Shown one piece after another: positions 35,521 through 48,100 of a stretch of 64,000 nucleotides of DNA. Position numbers and translations under genes: made by a program. The number at the start of each line of letters is the position of its first letter. The stretch's first letter is position 1. The stretch is from the NCBI GenBank assembly GCA_000149265.1, contig CH003363.1, positions 1,035,770 through 1,099,769 on the forward strand, in the 5' to 3' direction. The stretch comes from Ciona savignyi (Eukaryota; Chordata; Ascidiacea; Phlebobranchia; Cionidae). The notes under the pieces are model-generated. The model was not told where the DNA came from and did not search any database. It saw only the letters and a program-made list of their open reading frames with translations.

Positions 35521-35704
35521 GTATATGTAAAAAAATAAGAAAATGACATTGGTTTAATTGTTCCTGGGTATTTTATTGGGATTCTGGTATTTCTGGTCTT
35601 AAAATTCTTCTTTGCCTTAAAACCCCAATCAAAAAAAGTCGCCATCGTATGCGAATAAAGTACCATATTTTATTAAGCTCTTTTTAATATATATTTTTTA
35701 TCGA

Positions 35705-36092
35705 TATAACAGGACAGGATAGTATAGGATATTCATCTTTATCCCCGTGAATGGGAAAACCAAGGGGGTTAAGACACGGGCAATCGTCCGATCACCTCGC
35801 GCCCACCGTCGGGTTACCGGTGTGTTGAATAGACACGTTCCTTCAATTTGGTAGAACCCATTAATCCGCTGGGTTCGGGCAATGTCCGTAAAGTGCCTTG
35901 CCCAAGGACACAACCGACTAGCTAGCGACCAGTTTCGCACCTTCAACCTTTCGATTGAAAGGCGACGCACTTAACCGTTAGACCAACGGGCCGGACATAA
36001 GTTTCGATCTTATGGTGGGATCGTCACTAAGACTGTTTTATATACAGGAAACGGTATATGAATCGGTCGCGTTAACCATTTGGCCACACAAC
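35705..36092 (-). repeat. SINE1 copy joined to a SINE2 copy
   Basis: 35705-35996 is SINE1 with a small internal loss near 35820. 35999-36092 is SINE2 (GTTTCGATCTTATGGTGGG, CGCGTTAACCATTTGGCCAC). The SINE2 starts where the SINE1 head ends, as at 30593-30972. Confidence 0.8.
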
Positions 36093-36194
36093 TGCTTTAT
36101 CTAATTACAGTCCCCGTGATTATCCAAAAAAAAAACATTTTTTTTACTATTTTAATTTCGTTCTTGGGAAATACCCGTAAAGTGGCATGTCAAG

Positions 36195-39100
36195 ATGTCT
36201 TCAGAAAATCAAAACAAGACGAAATTAAAGAAAATCTCACAAAGCACATACAAACCGATTTTAAATCCAAGAATTTTTGAAGACATTTTCAGAGATCAAG
36301 TAAGAACAGCGTTTACGAATGGAAACGTTAAAAACGGAGGTAAGCAAGCCATTAAAAAAAGTTTTACAATTCCATTTTATTCACGTGGCGCAACTCTAAT
36401 CATCTAGTGGTTCACATAGTAACTTGACAGAACTATAAATCAAAAATCGGTTTTGTAAATTTTGATATTCACATTCCCACCAACAGACAGATAGACCCAT
36501 ATATATAGTATTAATCTTACAGGAACATGTGATTCTTACTAAGGGCCAATTTAATAGTAAAAACTTAGGGACACCTGCCTCAATAAACACCTATGTACTT
36601 CAATTTTCCTATTCTATTTCATTTTGATTAATGATTTTTAATTTCGTGGGAGAAATAAACATATTATAAACAATAACTGATGTGTACATGGGTTGGGATA
36701 ACCTTTTAGATGTATAAATTGACATGACCATTGAGGAGTAATGTGGTTACTCTGGCTTTATTAAACTAATAAATGACATGCCTGTAATAGATTGAAACAT
36801 AAACATGGGCGAAAGCTTAACCAACTAATGTAACCAATACAAAAGTAATACAAACAAAGGAAGTTGTAATGAATACACATCGGAACGGAATTGCGGGAAC
36901 GGCGGACAGGTGTGTATAACATAGATATCACCACACTACACAACCAACCGCTCATGTGTAATAATATAACTGCCTATCACCAAACACTTTAACCCTTTAA
37001 AAACGATAAGACCAAATTTGGCTTTTTTGACATGTGGACATTCAAAATGAAAAATCTCCAGAATTTCTTGTCCAAACTGCTAAACTTTGGTCTCTTTGGA
37101 AAGCTATATGATATATCTTTTGAAAACAGCAAAATTAAACATAACTTTGCATTTAAAATTTTTCAGTAAAGTTTAGTTGAATTTTATGACTTTTTTGGAC
37201 TAATTCTGAGGGAAAAGTCTCGCAAAAAACGTTTTTTTCAATACTATGCTCAAAGTGTTCGTTTCATTTGATGTCTCTATGACAGTAGAATCAGTTTCGC
37301 TTCTTGGGATGTCCCAGATGTGATCTTACCTGTTATTTTTACATTTTTGGGGTGGTTTTGAGTATCTTTACGGTTATAGTCTGCAATTTGGTTCAAACAC
37401 TTCATTTATAGTTTATTTCAAAGAAAAGTAGTAAGAAAACTTAATGTGGACTTGATAGTAATTTAAATTCATAATGTAACATTTTTTATAAAAAAAAAAC
37501 TAAAAAAAACTTTGGCATAGGTAGACCTATAACATGAAATTAGTGACGTAATATTATTTTGATGACGTCATCAAATCAAAATTATAATATACTTGTAGGA
37601 AATGTGTTTCTGAGTAACTTTGTAAAACTAAGTTAGGCTGTATTGTCAAAAGATCAAAAACTATGACATTGTATAAGAAAGAATATGACGTGGATGGCCA
37701 GATAGTGACGTCATCAAAAAATAAAAATTTTGGAAATTTTATTTCGAACAACTCTAGTGTTGAACATTTTGCTCTAACTATAACACGAGAGGCGCTAGAG
37801 CACTACAAAGCGGACTCGGTCAAAACGCGCAAATTGCGCAAAAACAATCTCGTTTCTAAAGGGTTAAGCATTGTAGCAACCCCAAAGGTAAAAAACCGAA
37901 AAAGATCAAAATATAGCATAAAATATTGGAAAAAAGCAAGAAAACGTTATATTGTAAATTGTAGATTACCATATAGCTTATGCCCACTGTCCAGAGCTAT
38001 TGTAGTGTGTTGAATAGGATAAAGACATTGCTACAGGTTTTGTTCAATCTATAAAATCAAGTACAAGCACTAATTATTAAGTGTCTTGCTGAAGGACACA
38101 ACCAACTAGGCAACTTAGCACTTAGTGTTCAACTAATTCGATCTTCTTACCTTATCTTTGCCATCTGTCAAGACTTTTACTAGGCACCACTACTTAATAC
38201 AGTAATGGTGGTAAGAAGCGCAATTGGGTTAAGTTTGGATAAGAAACCCATACTCAACCACTTAGCCTTTGTTGTTATAGGAACTAGGTTAACGTGTGAT
38301 TGTTTTAACATTTTTAATCATCAGCATTTGAAGTAAATTATAGATTTCATTTAAAAGCGTTATTTTCAGAACCAGTCAACCATAACAATGCTGTTTGTTC
38401 ATCACAACCTTTTCCTTATTGCATCATAAACGACTTCCTGTGTCTTCCTTCTAATTCAACTACAGGTATTTTGCGGTTGCGTTTTTCATTGAAATATTTA
38501 TTTTCCGATATGTTTATTTGATAATGTACATCCAGCAGGGTTGTTAAAGCCTAGTGCCAGGCAATCAGTGTGACTAATTAAGAGCTTAACCACATGTTTT
38601 ACAAATGCACTTAGCGAAATTTGCTTGAACATTTTGTGTTATTTTGTTGCACAAAAAGTATAGCACTAGTTATCCTAAAATGGGTTCTACGAAATCTAAA
38701 GAAATTTCTAAATCATATTTAACATTCTAAAAGTAAGCTGACAGTGGGTGCGAGACAATCTGTCAAATTACCTTGTAAAACTGGCCTTTCGTTTTCCCAT
38801 TCAATGGATAAAACCAAAAAAATATATCCTATTTATATTCTAAGTTAAGAAAATTGTCAGTAGGATTATATGACTGCTATTTTCGCTAGTGTTTTTCTTC
38901 CTAAACTCCCCTTCTGGGCTTTACTCACCTCATAGATCAGTGGTTCTTAAACTGGGTTCGATTGAACCCCAGGGGTTCCATGTGTTAGTATCAGGGGTTC
39001 AGCAGAGATTAGGATAAGTATACACACGCTATGTGTATAGCAATCACAATGTCCTCCACTTCAGTGCTTCTCAACTAGAATAATATGAATAATAATAAGA

Positions 39101-42100
39101 TCTTATGTGCAACAGATTAGATCTTATGTGCAACAGATGCATAGTTCACTTTAGGCTCAAGTTTTTTAACAGATATATTTTGATTTTCAACGAAGGGTTC
39201 GGTTAATGCCCGCATAAAACTTGCGGGGTTCGGTACCTCCATCTAGTTTAAGAACCACTGCCATAGATAAATCCTATACTCTACTGTTATGTATTAGGAC
39301 AATACATTTACAGATGCTGCAACAAGTAGACCGTTAAAATAAATTACACTAGTAATTTTTAGTAACGACCAATAGCTCAATACACAACATATATACCTTA
39401 CTACCGATGGCGGAATTTAATTTACCAACAATCTACTAGGTTCTTAGGAGATAAAAAAAGTTTTTAATATATTAGTATTAAAATATTTTCAATCTTTTAG
39501 CAAACCAAATGGTTAAGAAATCAAGCAACACTAAACAATTTTTTTTTTAATTTTTAAGACAAACCTTGTTTCAACAGACACCGAGCCCGCAAACAGTTTC
39601 TTATTGGAATTGAAGGAACAACTTTTGAAGTTGGAGTTTAACCCGAAATCAAACGATCTGTATCAGTTTGCTCAGACCTCAGAGCTAATTGGAAAACCTG
39701 GCATAAATGGTACGAAAAACTGATTACAATCAGATTAATCTTAGTTATTTATCCGCATTGGTAAAAAAAGTTGTCATATCCTTGGAGGAAATATAATTTA
39801 TAGTTTTTTGGCCTCTCTCTTACATGTTTTATTATTCTTTTGTTTTAATAACTATTTTCTTAATGGCATATGTTATTCAAACATTAAAAAAAATAAAAAA
39901 AATTTGTGGTTAGGCATATGTCTAAGTCTGGACTGTTTCTTTCATATTTTTGAAACCTTGTCTCATTGTTGACAAGGAATGATAAAATGTTGGGATGCTG
40001 ACTTCTTTTTTTCTAGCACTGCCAACGATACATAGAAAATAGCTGTGTAATATTTAACCATTTCATGGTGTTTAGTGTTCTAGGTGTAAAGTATAAATAA
40101 AATTTTGATAATAGTTGGTGTCAGAGAATATGAAATAAGAAAAAAAGACTGCGATTATCCAATTAAATTTCTGAAAAATTAAAAACATTTTTATCCACCA
40201 CTCACAGGCGCCAATGAGTCCAGTCTTCTACGGCATGTGGTCACTTTATTACATCACAAGTTGTTACCATGGTTACGCGATACCACGACAATCAAATTGA
40301 ACGATGATGTCGATATGTTTTGTGCTCAATACAAAGAAACAGGTATGATGCTGTGATGTTGAATTCGTTTGATGTTTTTTAAACAAAACTTGATTTTAAA
40401 TTTAGCTAACCCATGTTGGGTTCTTCACCCATGCACTAAAGTGACTAAACCACCAAATTTTTTATTGATCTAAGTTTCGAACCTATGATGGGCTCGTCAC
40501 TAGGACCATTTTTTGTAAAAGATTTGGTATATGTATCGGTCGCGTTAACCATTCGGCCACACGATTGTACGTAACCTGTAGCATTGTCTTCAATCAAAAT
40601 TTGTTTTGAAATTTCAAAAAAAACAAAATTTAAAGGGTTTAACTTTCATATAAAACAAATTTTGTTTATTAAGTTTTAAATTGGATACAGACCTTTTCTG
40701 ACATTGATTCAAGTATCACTTAACTTTGAGATTTAGTTTTCTTTACTTACTTGTGTCCTTGTGCAAGGAACTTAGCAGATATTGCCTGAACCTATGGATT
40801 AATGGGTTCTACCAAAATTGAAGGATTTTTATACACAACACTACAATAGCTTGGTAACCCGACAGTGGGCATTTGACGATTGCATTTGTAATAAACTAAT
40901 AACTTTTCTGAGTTTTTCCGACCACACATATTTAAGAAATTATTTTGTGAAAATTGCAAATCGGAACCAAAAATCTATGACTTGGCAGATTATTTGCTGT
41001 GTCATGATGATGAATTGGAAAATCGCCGAATCGCCTATGTTTATTATCTCTCACCTGATTGGTCGATTAATGATGGAGGAGCTCTTCAACTTTTTAACTC
41101 CAATCAACGTGAATATAACGGATCAGGTATTTAAGTGTTGCCTTGCATCTCAAAGAGCCAATTTTTGATTTCAATCACTTTTTGGTTTTCCTCTTTTTTC
41201 TAATATTTTAGGAAACAGATAAATACATTTCAGAGCTGATTACATTGGGTCATTAGACTGTGATATTAACTGTCTTCTACCTATTACATTTATTTTGTAC
41301 AAGTTTTCAACTTTTGGTTATGTTTGTGTTAATTACAATATGCCTATTAAATATTGAGGAATCATTTTAGAAAACTTTAAGTTAAGTTTTTTATTCTACT
41401 TTCAGCCATTTTTGATCCTGGCTCAGTAATTCATGAGATCGTCCCAAAGTTTAACTCGATGGTTTTATTTGAAGTTTGCCCAACTTCTTATCACCAGGTG
41501 GGGATATATTTTGTTGTTTATTCCCTGTTCCTGTGTCATGATTTGTTTCATTTGCTGCCATTTAATAATAGTTAGTAAAGTTTAATGCTAAAATATGTAT
41601 AAACTAAATTTATGGGATAGGATATTCTAAATTTTTTATGGGATAGGATATATGTTTATCACCGTGAATGGGACAACCAAGGGGTTTAACACACGGGAAA
41701 TCGTTAGACCACCTTGTGCCCACCGTAGGGTTACCAGAGCTATTGTTGTGTATTATAGACACGTTCCTTTAATTTGGTGAAACCCAATAATCCGCTGGGT
41801 TCGGGCAATGTCTGTTAAGTGCCTTGCCAAAGGACATAACCGACTAGCTAGCGATCAGTTTCGAAACTTAAACCTTTTGGTTAAAAGGCATTGCACTGAA
41901 CCACCAGACTAAGCGGGGTTAAAAAAATTGTGAAGACAGTAGTGTGGTCATGTGGCCAAATAACCAACTAGGTTGATACATATATCAAATTGTATACATA
42001 TAAAAACAATCTGATTAATAAGCTTATTGCAAACAAAATTGTAATGACATAAATTCCTTGTTTAATGACAAAATACATAAAAATTCCTTTTTAAAATTTT

Positions 42101-45100
42101 TGACACCCATTCTGACAGGTCGATAAAAGAAAAGCAAAAAAGTTTGAAAAATAATTGATGTTTAGCTTGTTTTTGCTCCTTTAAAAAAACAAAAACTGCT
42201 TATAAGTTTTTATTATTGACTCACTTCACACAGGTTGCGGAAATTATTACGTCCACGAAAACTCGATTGTCGCTTACTGGTTGGTTCCATGGTCCCACTG
42301 AACCACGACCCCATCCAGACCACCAGATCCGAGACCAATCATGAACCACTACACATCCATCAGACCATGTCAGTACTATTTCAGTGTGTATACTGTGTAT
42401 TTGTGAAACCAGTTCTAGAAAAATGTTGCTTGTAGCTAGGGATATTCTTATCCGAGTCAGTTTGGATTCTAGAATTCTGGAATCAATAATTTTTAATCTA
42501 AAATTTTAACCCGCTCTGAAATAGACTTTATGAGCAAGCCAAAATTTTTTTATATTTATAATTTTATAATTCCAAATTATTTCATATTTAATTTGATTTT
42601 TAAATCCAGATTCTGGACATAATTAACATATAATTCACCAAAAAATGCTAAATCACAAGAATTTTTTGGTGTACTTATTTTTTGGATTTTAACAGTGTTT
42701 TAAGAAGTATCTAGTTTAAAAGTCATTTCTTTCATAATTTTTTCTTGGATAAAAATTGACAATTGCCCAAAATCAGATGCATTGCTTTACACAAGTCACA
42801 TGAACAGTAATAAACATTTTCTGCACTGGGTCCCTTTTGTCCTGTATTTCCAACGATCCATTACATGAGTTCATTGTTGTAGAACACTGACTTGCTGGTG
42901 CAGTGGGTGAATCCAGCGTATTTGAGCATCGGAACCCAAGCAGCGATTCGCGAGCAGTTTGGAGAGGATTCTGAGATTCAACTCAACGACTTTCTTCTTG
43001 TGGGTTCAAGTTTTCGAGAATTTTTATGTTTTATCTTGGTTAATAAAAAACCACAAAGGGCATTGTTCATACTGGCAATCATGAGATTACCTTATTCACC
43101 GTCGGGTCACTGGAGCTATTGACATTGTAATATATATGCTTATGACTTTTTTAAGTTTTAGTACAACCAATTAATCCATTTAGTAAAACTGTCGGGTCAC
43201 TGGAGCTATCGTCCTACCGGTTAGTCTGGCGGTTTAATGCGACGCCTTTCAACCAAAAGATTGCAGGTTTGAAACTTGTCACCAGCTAGTTGGTTGTGTC
43301 CTTGGGCAAGGCACTTAACGGACATTGCCTGAACCCAGCGGATTAATGGGTTCTACTAAATTGAAGGAACGTGTCTGTTATACACAACACATGGCAATAG
43401 CTGCGAAACCCGACGATGGGCGCAAGGTGATCTGACGGTTGCCCGTGTGTTAACCCCTTGGTTTTTCCATTCATCGAGATAAACATGAATATCCTCTCTA
43501 TGCTCAAGAGTTTAGGACTTGTTTATGACTAAGTTTTTAGTACAGGCAATGTCCACTAAGTGCGTTGCCCAAGAAAACAAGCAACTCGCTAGTCAGCGCA
43601 TATGGGCTGCACCATCATACTTTCCACTTGATTTTATTTTTAAATTTCAACCAAAAAAATTATTATTTAGTTTTATTTTAAATTTCAACCAAAAAATTTA
43701 TTATTTGGTTTTATTTTAAATTTCAACCAAAAAATTTATTATTTTTTTTTTTAAATTTCAACCAAAAAAATTTATTATTTGGTTTTATTTTAAATTTCAA
43801 CCCAAAAAATTTAATATTTGGTTTTATTTTAAATTTCAACCAAAAAAATTATTATTTGGTTTTATTTTAAAGTTCAACCCAAAAAATTTATTATTTGGTT
43901 TTATTTTAAATTTCAACCCAAAAAATTTATTATTTGGTTTTATTTTAAATTTCAACCAAAAAAATTTATTATTTGGTTTTATTTTAAATTTCAACCAAAA
44001 AAATTTATTATTTGGTTTTATTTTAAATTTCAACCAAAAAAATTGTTTTTGGTTTTATTTTAAATTTCAACCCAAAAAAATTATTATTTGGTTTTATTTT
44101 AAATTTCAACCCAAAAAATTTATTATTTGGTTTTATTTTAAATTTCAACCAAAAAAATTTATTATTTGGTTTTATTTTAAATTTCAACCCAAAAAATTTA
44201 TTATTTGGTTTTATTTTAAATTTCAATCAAAAAAATTATTATTTGGTTTTATTTTAAAGTTCAACCCAAAAAATTTATTATTTGGTTTTATTTTAAATTT
44301 CAACCCAAAAAATTTATTATTTGGTTTTATTTTAAATTTCAACCAAAAAAATTTATTATTTGGTTTTATTTTAAATTTCAACCAAAAAAATTTATTATTT
44401 GGTTTTATTTTAAATTTCAACCAAAAAAATTGTTTTTGGTTTTATTTTAAATTTCAACCCAAAAAATTTATTATTTGGTTTTATTTAAAAAAAAATATTA
44501 TTTGGTTTTATTTTAAATTTCAACTAAAAAATTGATTAATTGGTTTTACTTTAAATTTCAAAAAAAAATTCGTTTTATTTTATGCTTCAGGCAGAAAAAT
44601 ATGATGCTGTTTGTGACGCTGCTCGGCTGTTACGAAACCGCAAGGAATTATGGGAAGTTCGCGGTCCACCGAGCAAACAGTTTTATCATAAATTAAAGAT
44701 TTCTATGGGGGAAGAATTAGTGCACGAAGACACTACTGTGACATCAGCAATAGCCATTGTTCATGGCGCAATTCAATTGTTTCACTCCGAAGAAATGTTC
44801 CTGTTTTTATCAAATATTTCAGGTTGGAATGTGTTATTTTTATTTTAATGGAAATAAATCTAAGGATACTCATGTTTACCTCCCTGTGTGTAAGACAACA
44901 GGATAGGATATTTATGTTTATCCTCGTAAATGGGAAAACCAAGGGGTTAATACACGGGCAATCGTCAGATCACCTTGCGCCCATCGTCGGGTTACCGGAG
45001 CTAAATTGCAGTGTGTTGTGTATAATAGACACGTTTTAGTAAAACCCATTAATCCTTCAATTTAGTAAAACCCATTAATTCGCTGGGTTCAGGCAATGTC

Positions 45101-48100
45101 TGTTAAGTGTCTTGCCCAAGGACACAACCGACTAGCTAGCGACCAGTTCCAGTTTGGTACCTGCAACCCTTCGGCTAAAAGGCAACACACTAAACTACAA
45201 GACTAACCCGTCAGACAAATAAATCTAAGGATACTCATGTTTAAACTCCTGTGTGTAGGGCAATGAAAGTCACATTATAACAACCTTCACCACAGTCAGG
45301 TGACCAGAGCTATTGCAGTAATGATATAGTTTTTATTCAGCTCATTAATGTGGTGCCCAAAAACCCATCCAATCCTCTGAGTCAAGGAATGTCCATTAAG
45401 TGCCTTGCCCAAGGACACAACTGACTAGCTAGTGACCAGTTTCGATCCAACAACCTCTTGACTAAGGCATTGCATTATACCATCAAGCTATGTGGGCGGA
45501 TGTATGGTTGATCTGTTCTGTGTAACTGAATCATTTTTGTTGAGCCCGTTTTACCACTGGTTTTTTTACCAGTTTTAGTTCATCCCTTTTAAGCAGTGGT
45601 TTAAACTAATATTTACTAAGTGTACTGTCCAACAACACAACCAACTAGCCATCAGCCAATTTCGATCCTTCAAAATTTTGATTTAAAGACAACTTACTAA
45701 CCCACCAATCTTAAGTCGTACACGATGAATTAACTAAAGAACCTATCTTTTAAGCATTATGACATCACATACAGGGTTATCGTTCCACCCAATGACAGAG
45801 GACTCGGACTCTGACGAAGAGACAGAAACGAAACGTCGAAAAGTCAGTCAACCGAAACCCGGCACTTGTTCCACTTGTCGGTTGGTGTAGGCTTTTTATA
45901 ATGGTTGTTGCTTTTGTTGTATTAGGAGTTTACCGAGTTATATTGGTATTTAGGATAGGATAGGAACAACAAGTACGGGATCAGAAACACTTCTGTTCAA
46001 ATAGGATAGGATATTCATGTTTATTCCCGTGAATGGGAAAACCAAGAGGGTTAACACACGGGCAATCGTCAGATCACCTCGCGCCCACTGTCGGGTTACC
46101 GGAGCTATTGCAGTGTGTTGTGTATGATTCACATGTTTTTTTAATTTAGTACAACTCATTAATTCGCTGGGTTCAGACATAAGACAATGTCCGTTAAGTG
46201 CCTTGCCCAAGGACACAACTAATTAGCTAGCGATCAGTTTCGAACCTTAAACCTTGCGGTTGGAAGGCGTCGCATTAAACCACCAGACTAACGGTATTTC
46301 TGTTTTATTCCTGTGATTGGAAACTCAAGATAGTTATCACACACGAAATCACCAGATTACCTAGCCACTAGAGCTAATGTAGTGTGTTGTATATGATGGA
46401 GATGTTCTTTTACAACTACCATTAATCCATTGGGTCAATGGAGATGTTCTTTTAGTTTTACAACTACCATTAATCCACTCGGTTCAAGAAATGCCTAAGT
46501 GCTCTGCACAAAAAAACACAACCTAATAACGAGCAACCAGTTTCAAACCTGCAACCCTTCAGTTCCAACACGACACACCCACCACCAATTCAGACTATGG
46601 GTGTTTCATGTGGTATCTTGTTATACAATCCCGGCTTTTTACAACCGTTTAATCGAAATACGCATGTACAGCCTATCCTATTCTGATTGCAAAATCGCAT
46701 TGTTTTTGTAGTATTATTTAAGATCTCTGTGTTATGCCTGCTATATAAGCCCGAGGCACCTCCCTTGCCATCTCTTTCCATCTCGACACACTTATAATAA
46801 AGGACGTATTAACTAATGTGTGTCGAACACTACATGGTGTCAGAAGTGGGATTCGAACCAACCCCTCCAATCGGGGACCAGAATACTCAACACCTCATGT
46901 CAGCGAAGAACCTTGATTCTTGAACACTACAATTTTTACACACAAATATTGAAATCACAGTATTTTCAATAATTTTACACAAAATTTGTTTTGATGATGC
47001 AAAACCCTCTCTCTCACACCCAGGTCCGAATTCCGACGTTGGGAAAAAGGTTGTTATACATTGTTACGTGACAATGATTACGAACGTGGAGAATTCGCCA
47101 TAGACGTGAATCTTTTTATTAATGCACAAGGTAGGTTCTGTGATTTTATTATGGTATTTACGATATTAATGATTGATTAAAGAAATTTGTGTTTGAATTT
47201 GTTTGCGTTTTATCGTGAGCCCACAACCTTTTGACTGCTTGCAGATCACCAATAATTATCAATTGAGCCAACTGGCACATTATTGTTTGATGGCATGGTA
47301 CAGTATGCACAGTGCACACTTGTGTAGGATAGGATAGGATATTTATGTGCATCCCCATGAATGGGAAAACGAAGACGGTTAACACACGGGCAATCGTCAG
47401 ATCACCTTGCGCCCACCGTCAGGTTACCGGAGCTATTGCAGTCTTTTGTGTATGATTCACACGTTCCTTAAATTTAGTAGAACCCATTAATCCGCTGGCA
47501 ATGTCCCTTAAGTGCGTCGCCGATTAGGTAGTGACCGGTTTAGAAACTGCAACTCTTTGGTTGAAAGGCGACTCACTAATCCATCAGACTAACCAGTAGG
47601 GTGTGGCCAAAAAGTTAACGCAATCGATACATGCAACAATTCTATGCACAAAAGATCTTGCTAACGAGCCCATCATGGGTTCAAACCTTGGCCTGGTAAA
47701 AAGTATCATGACAAAGTCTCGGAAATGTGTTTCTACAAAGATATTATTCCACAAATTTTAGTTAATGTTTTCCAACACCATTTCATCCATTGTTAGGTTG
47801 GTCGGAAGAAAATGGCGGCTACATTGCTTATGTGGCTGATAATGAGAATGAAGAGGTTAGTTTAATTGTTTGCCTTATTTGTCTTTCACTCTTTGACATT
47901 TTCCATTTAACCTTGTTTTTTCTTACTATTTTTTACAAAATTTTTACTTATTTAGTTGCTGTGTGCCCAACGCCTACTCACCAGTATAAGCTTAGTTAGG
48001 ATAGAATATTTATGTTTATCCCCGTGAATGGAAAACCAAGGGGGTTAACACACGGGAAATCATCAGATCACCTCGCGTCCACCGTCAGGTTACCGGAGCT

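Larger units (their letters stand above)
32794..36194. promoter_or_regulatory. 5' flanks of SLC6 and OGFOD1, head to head
   Basis: The two start codons are 3.4 kb apart and diverge. Non-repeat sequence runs from about 32860 to 34990, AT-rich with no exon I recognise; TTTACTACAAGTCTCAA is directly repeated near 33200, and TACTGTTTGGTCAAAAC near 34300-34360. Promoters of both genes should be here but I see no decisive element. Confidence 0.4.

Noticed and set aside
40818-41168. 116-codon plus-strand frame
   Set aside because: It covers OGFOD1 exon 5 in the wrong frame and part of a SINE1; the true frame gives LLCHDDELENRR.
42235-42435. Open frame starting ATGCGG-like at OGFOD1 exon 7 in another frame
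   Set aside because: Wrong frame for the conserved GWFHGP motif; it is open only because of composition.
43836-44420. Repeat-peptide genes on the minus strand (KFKIKPNNKFFWL)
   Set aside because: The frames come from a 39-bp AT-rich minisatellite in an intron; no start context, promoter or splice sites.
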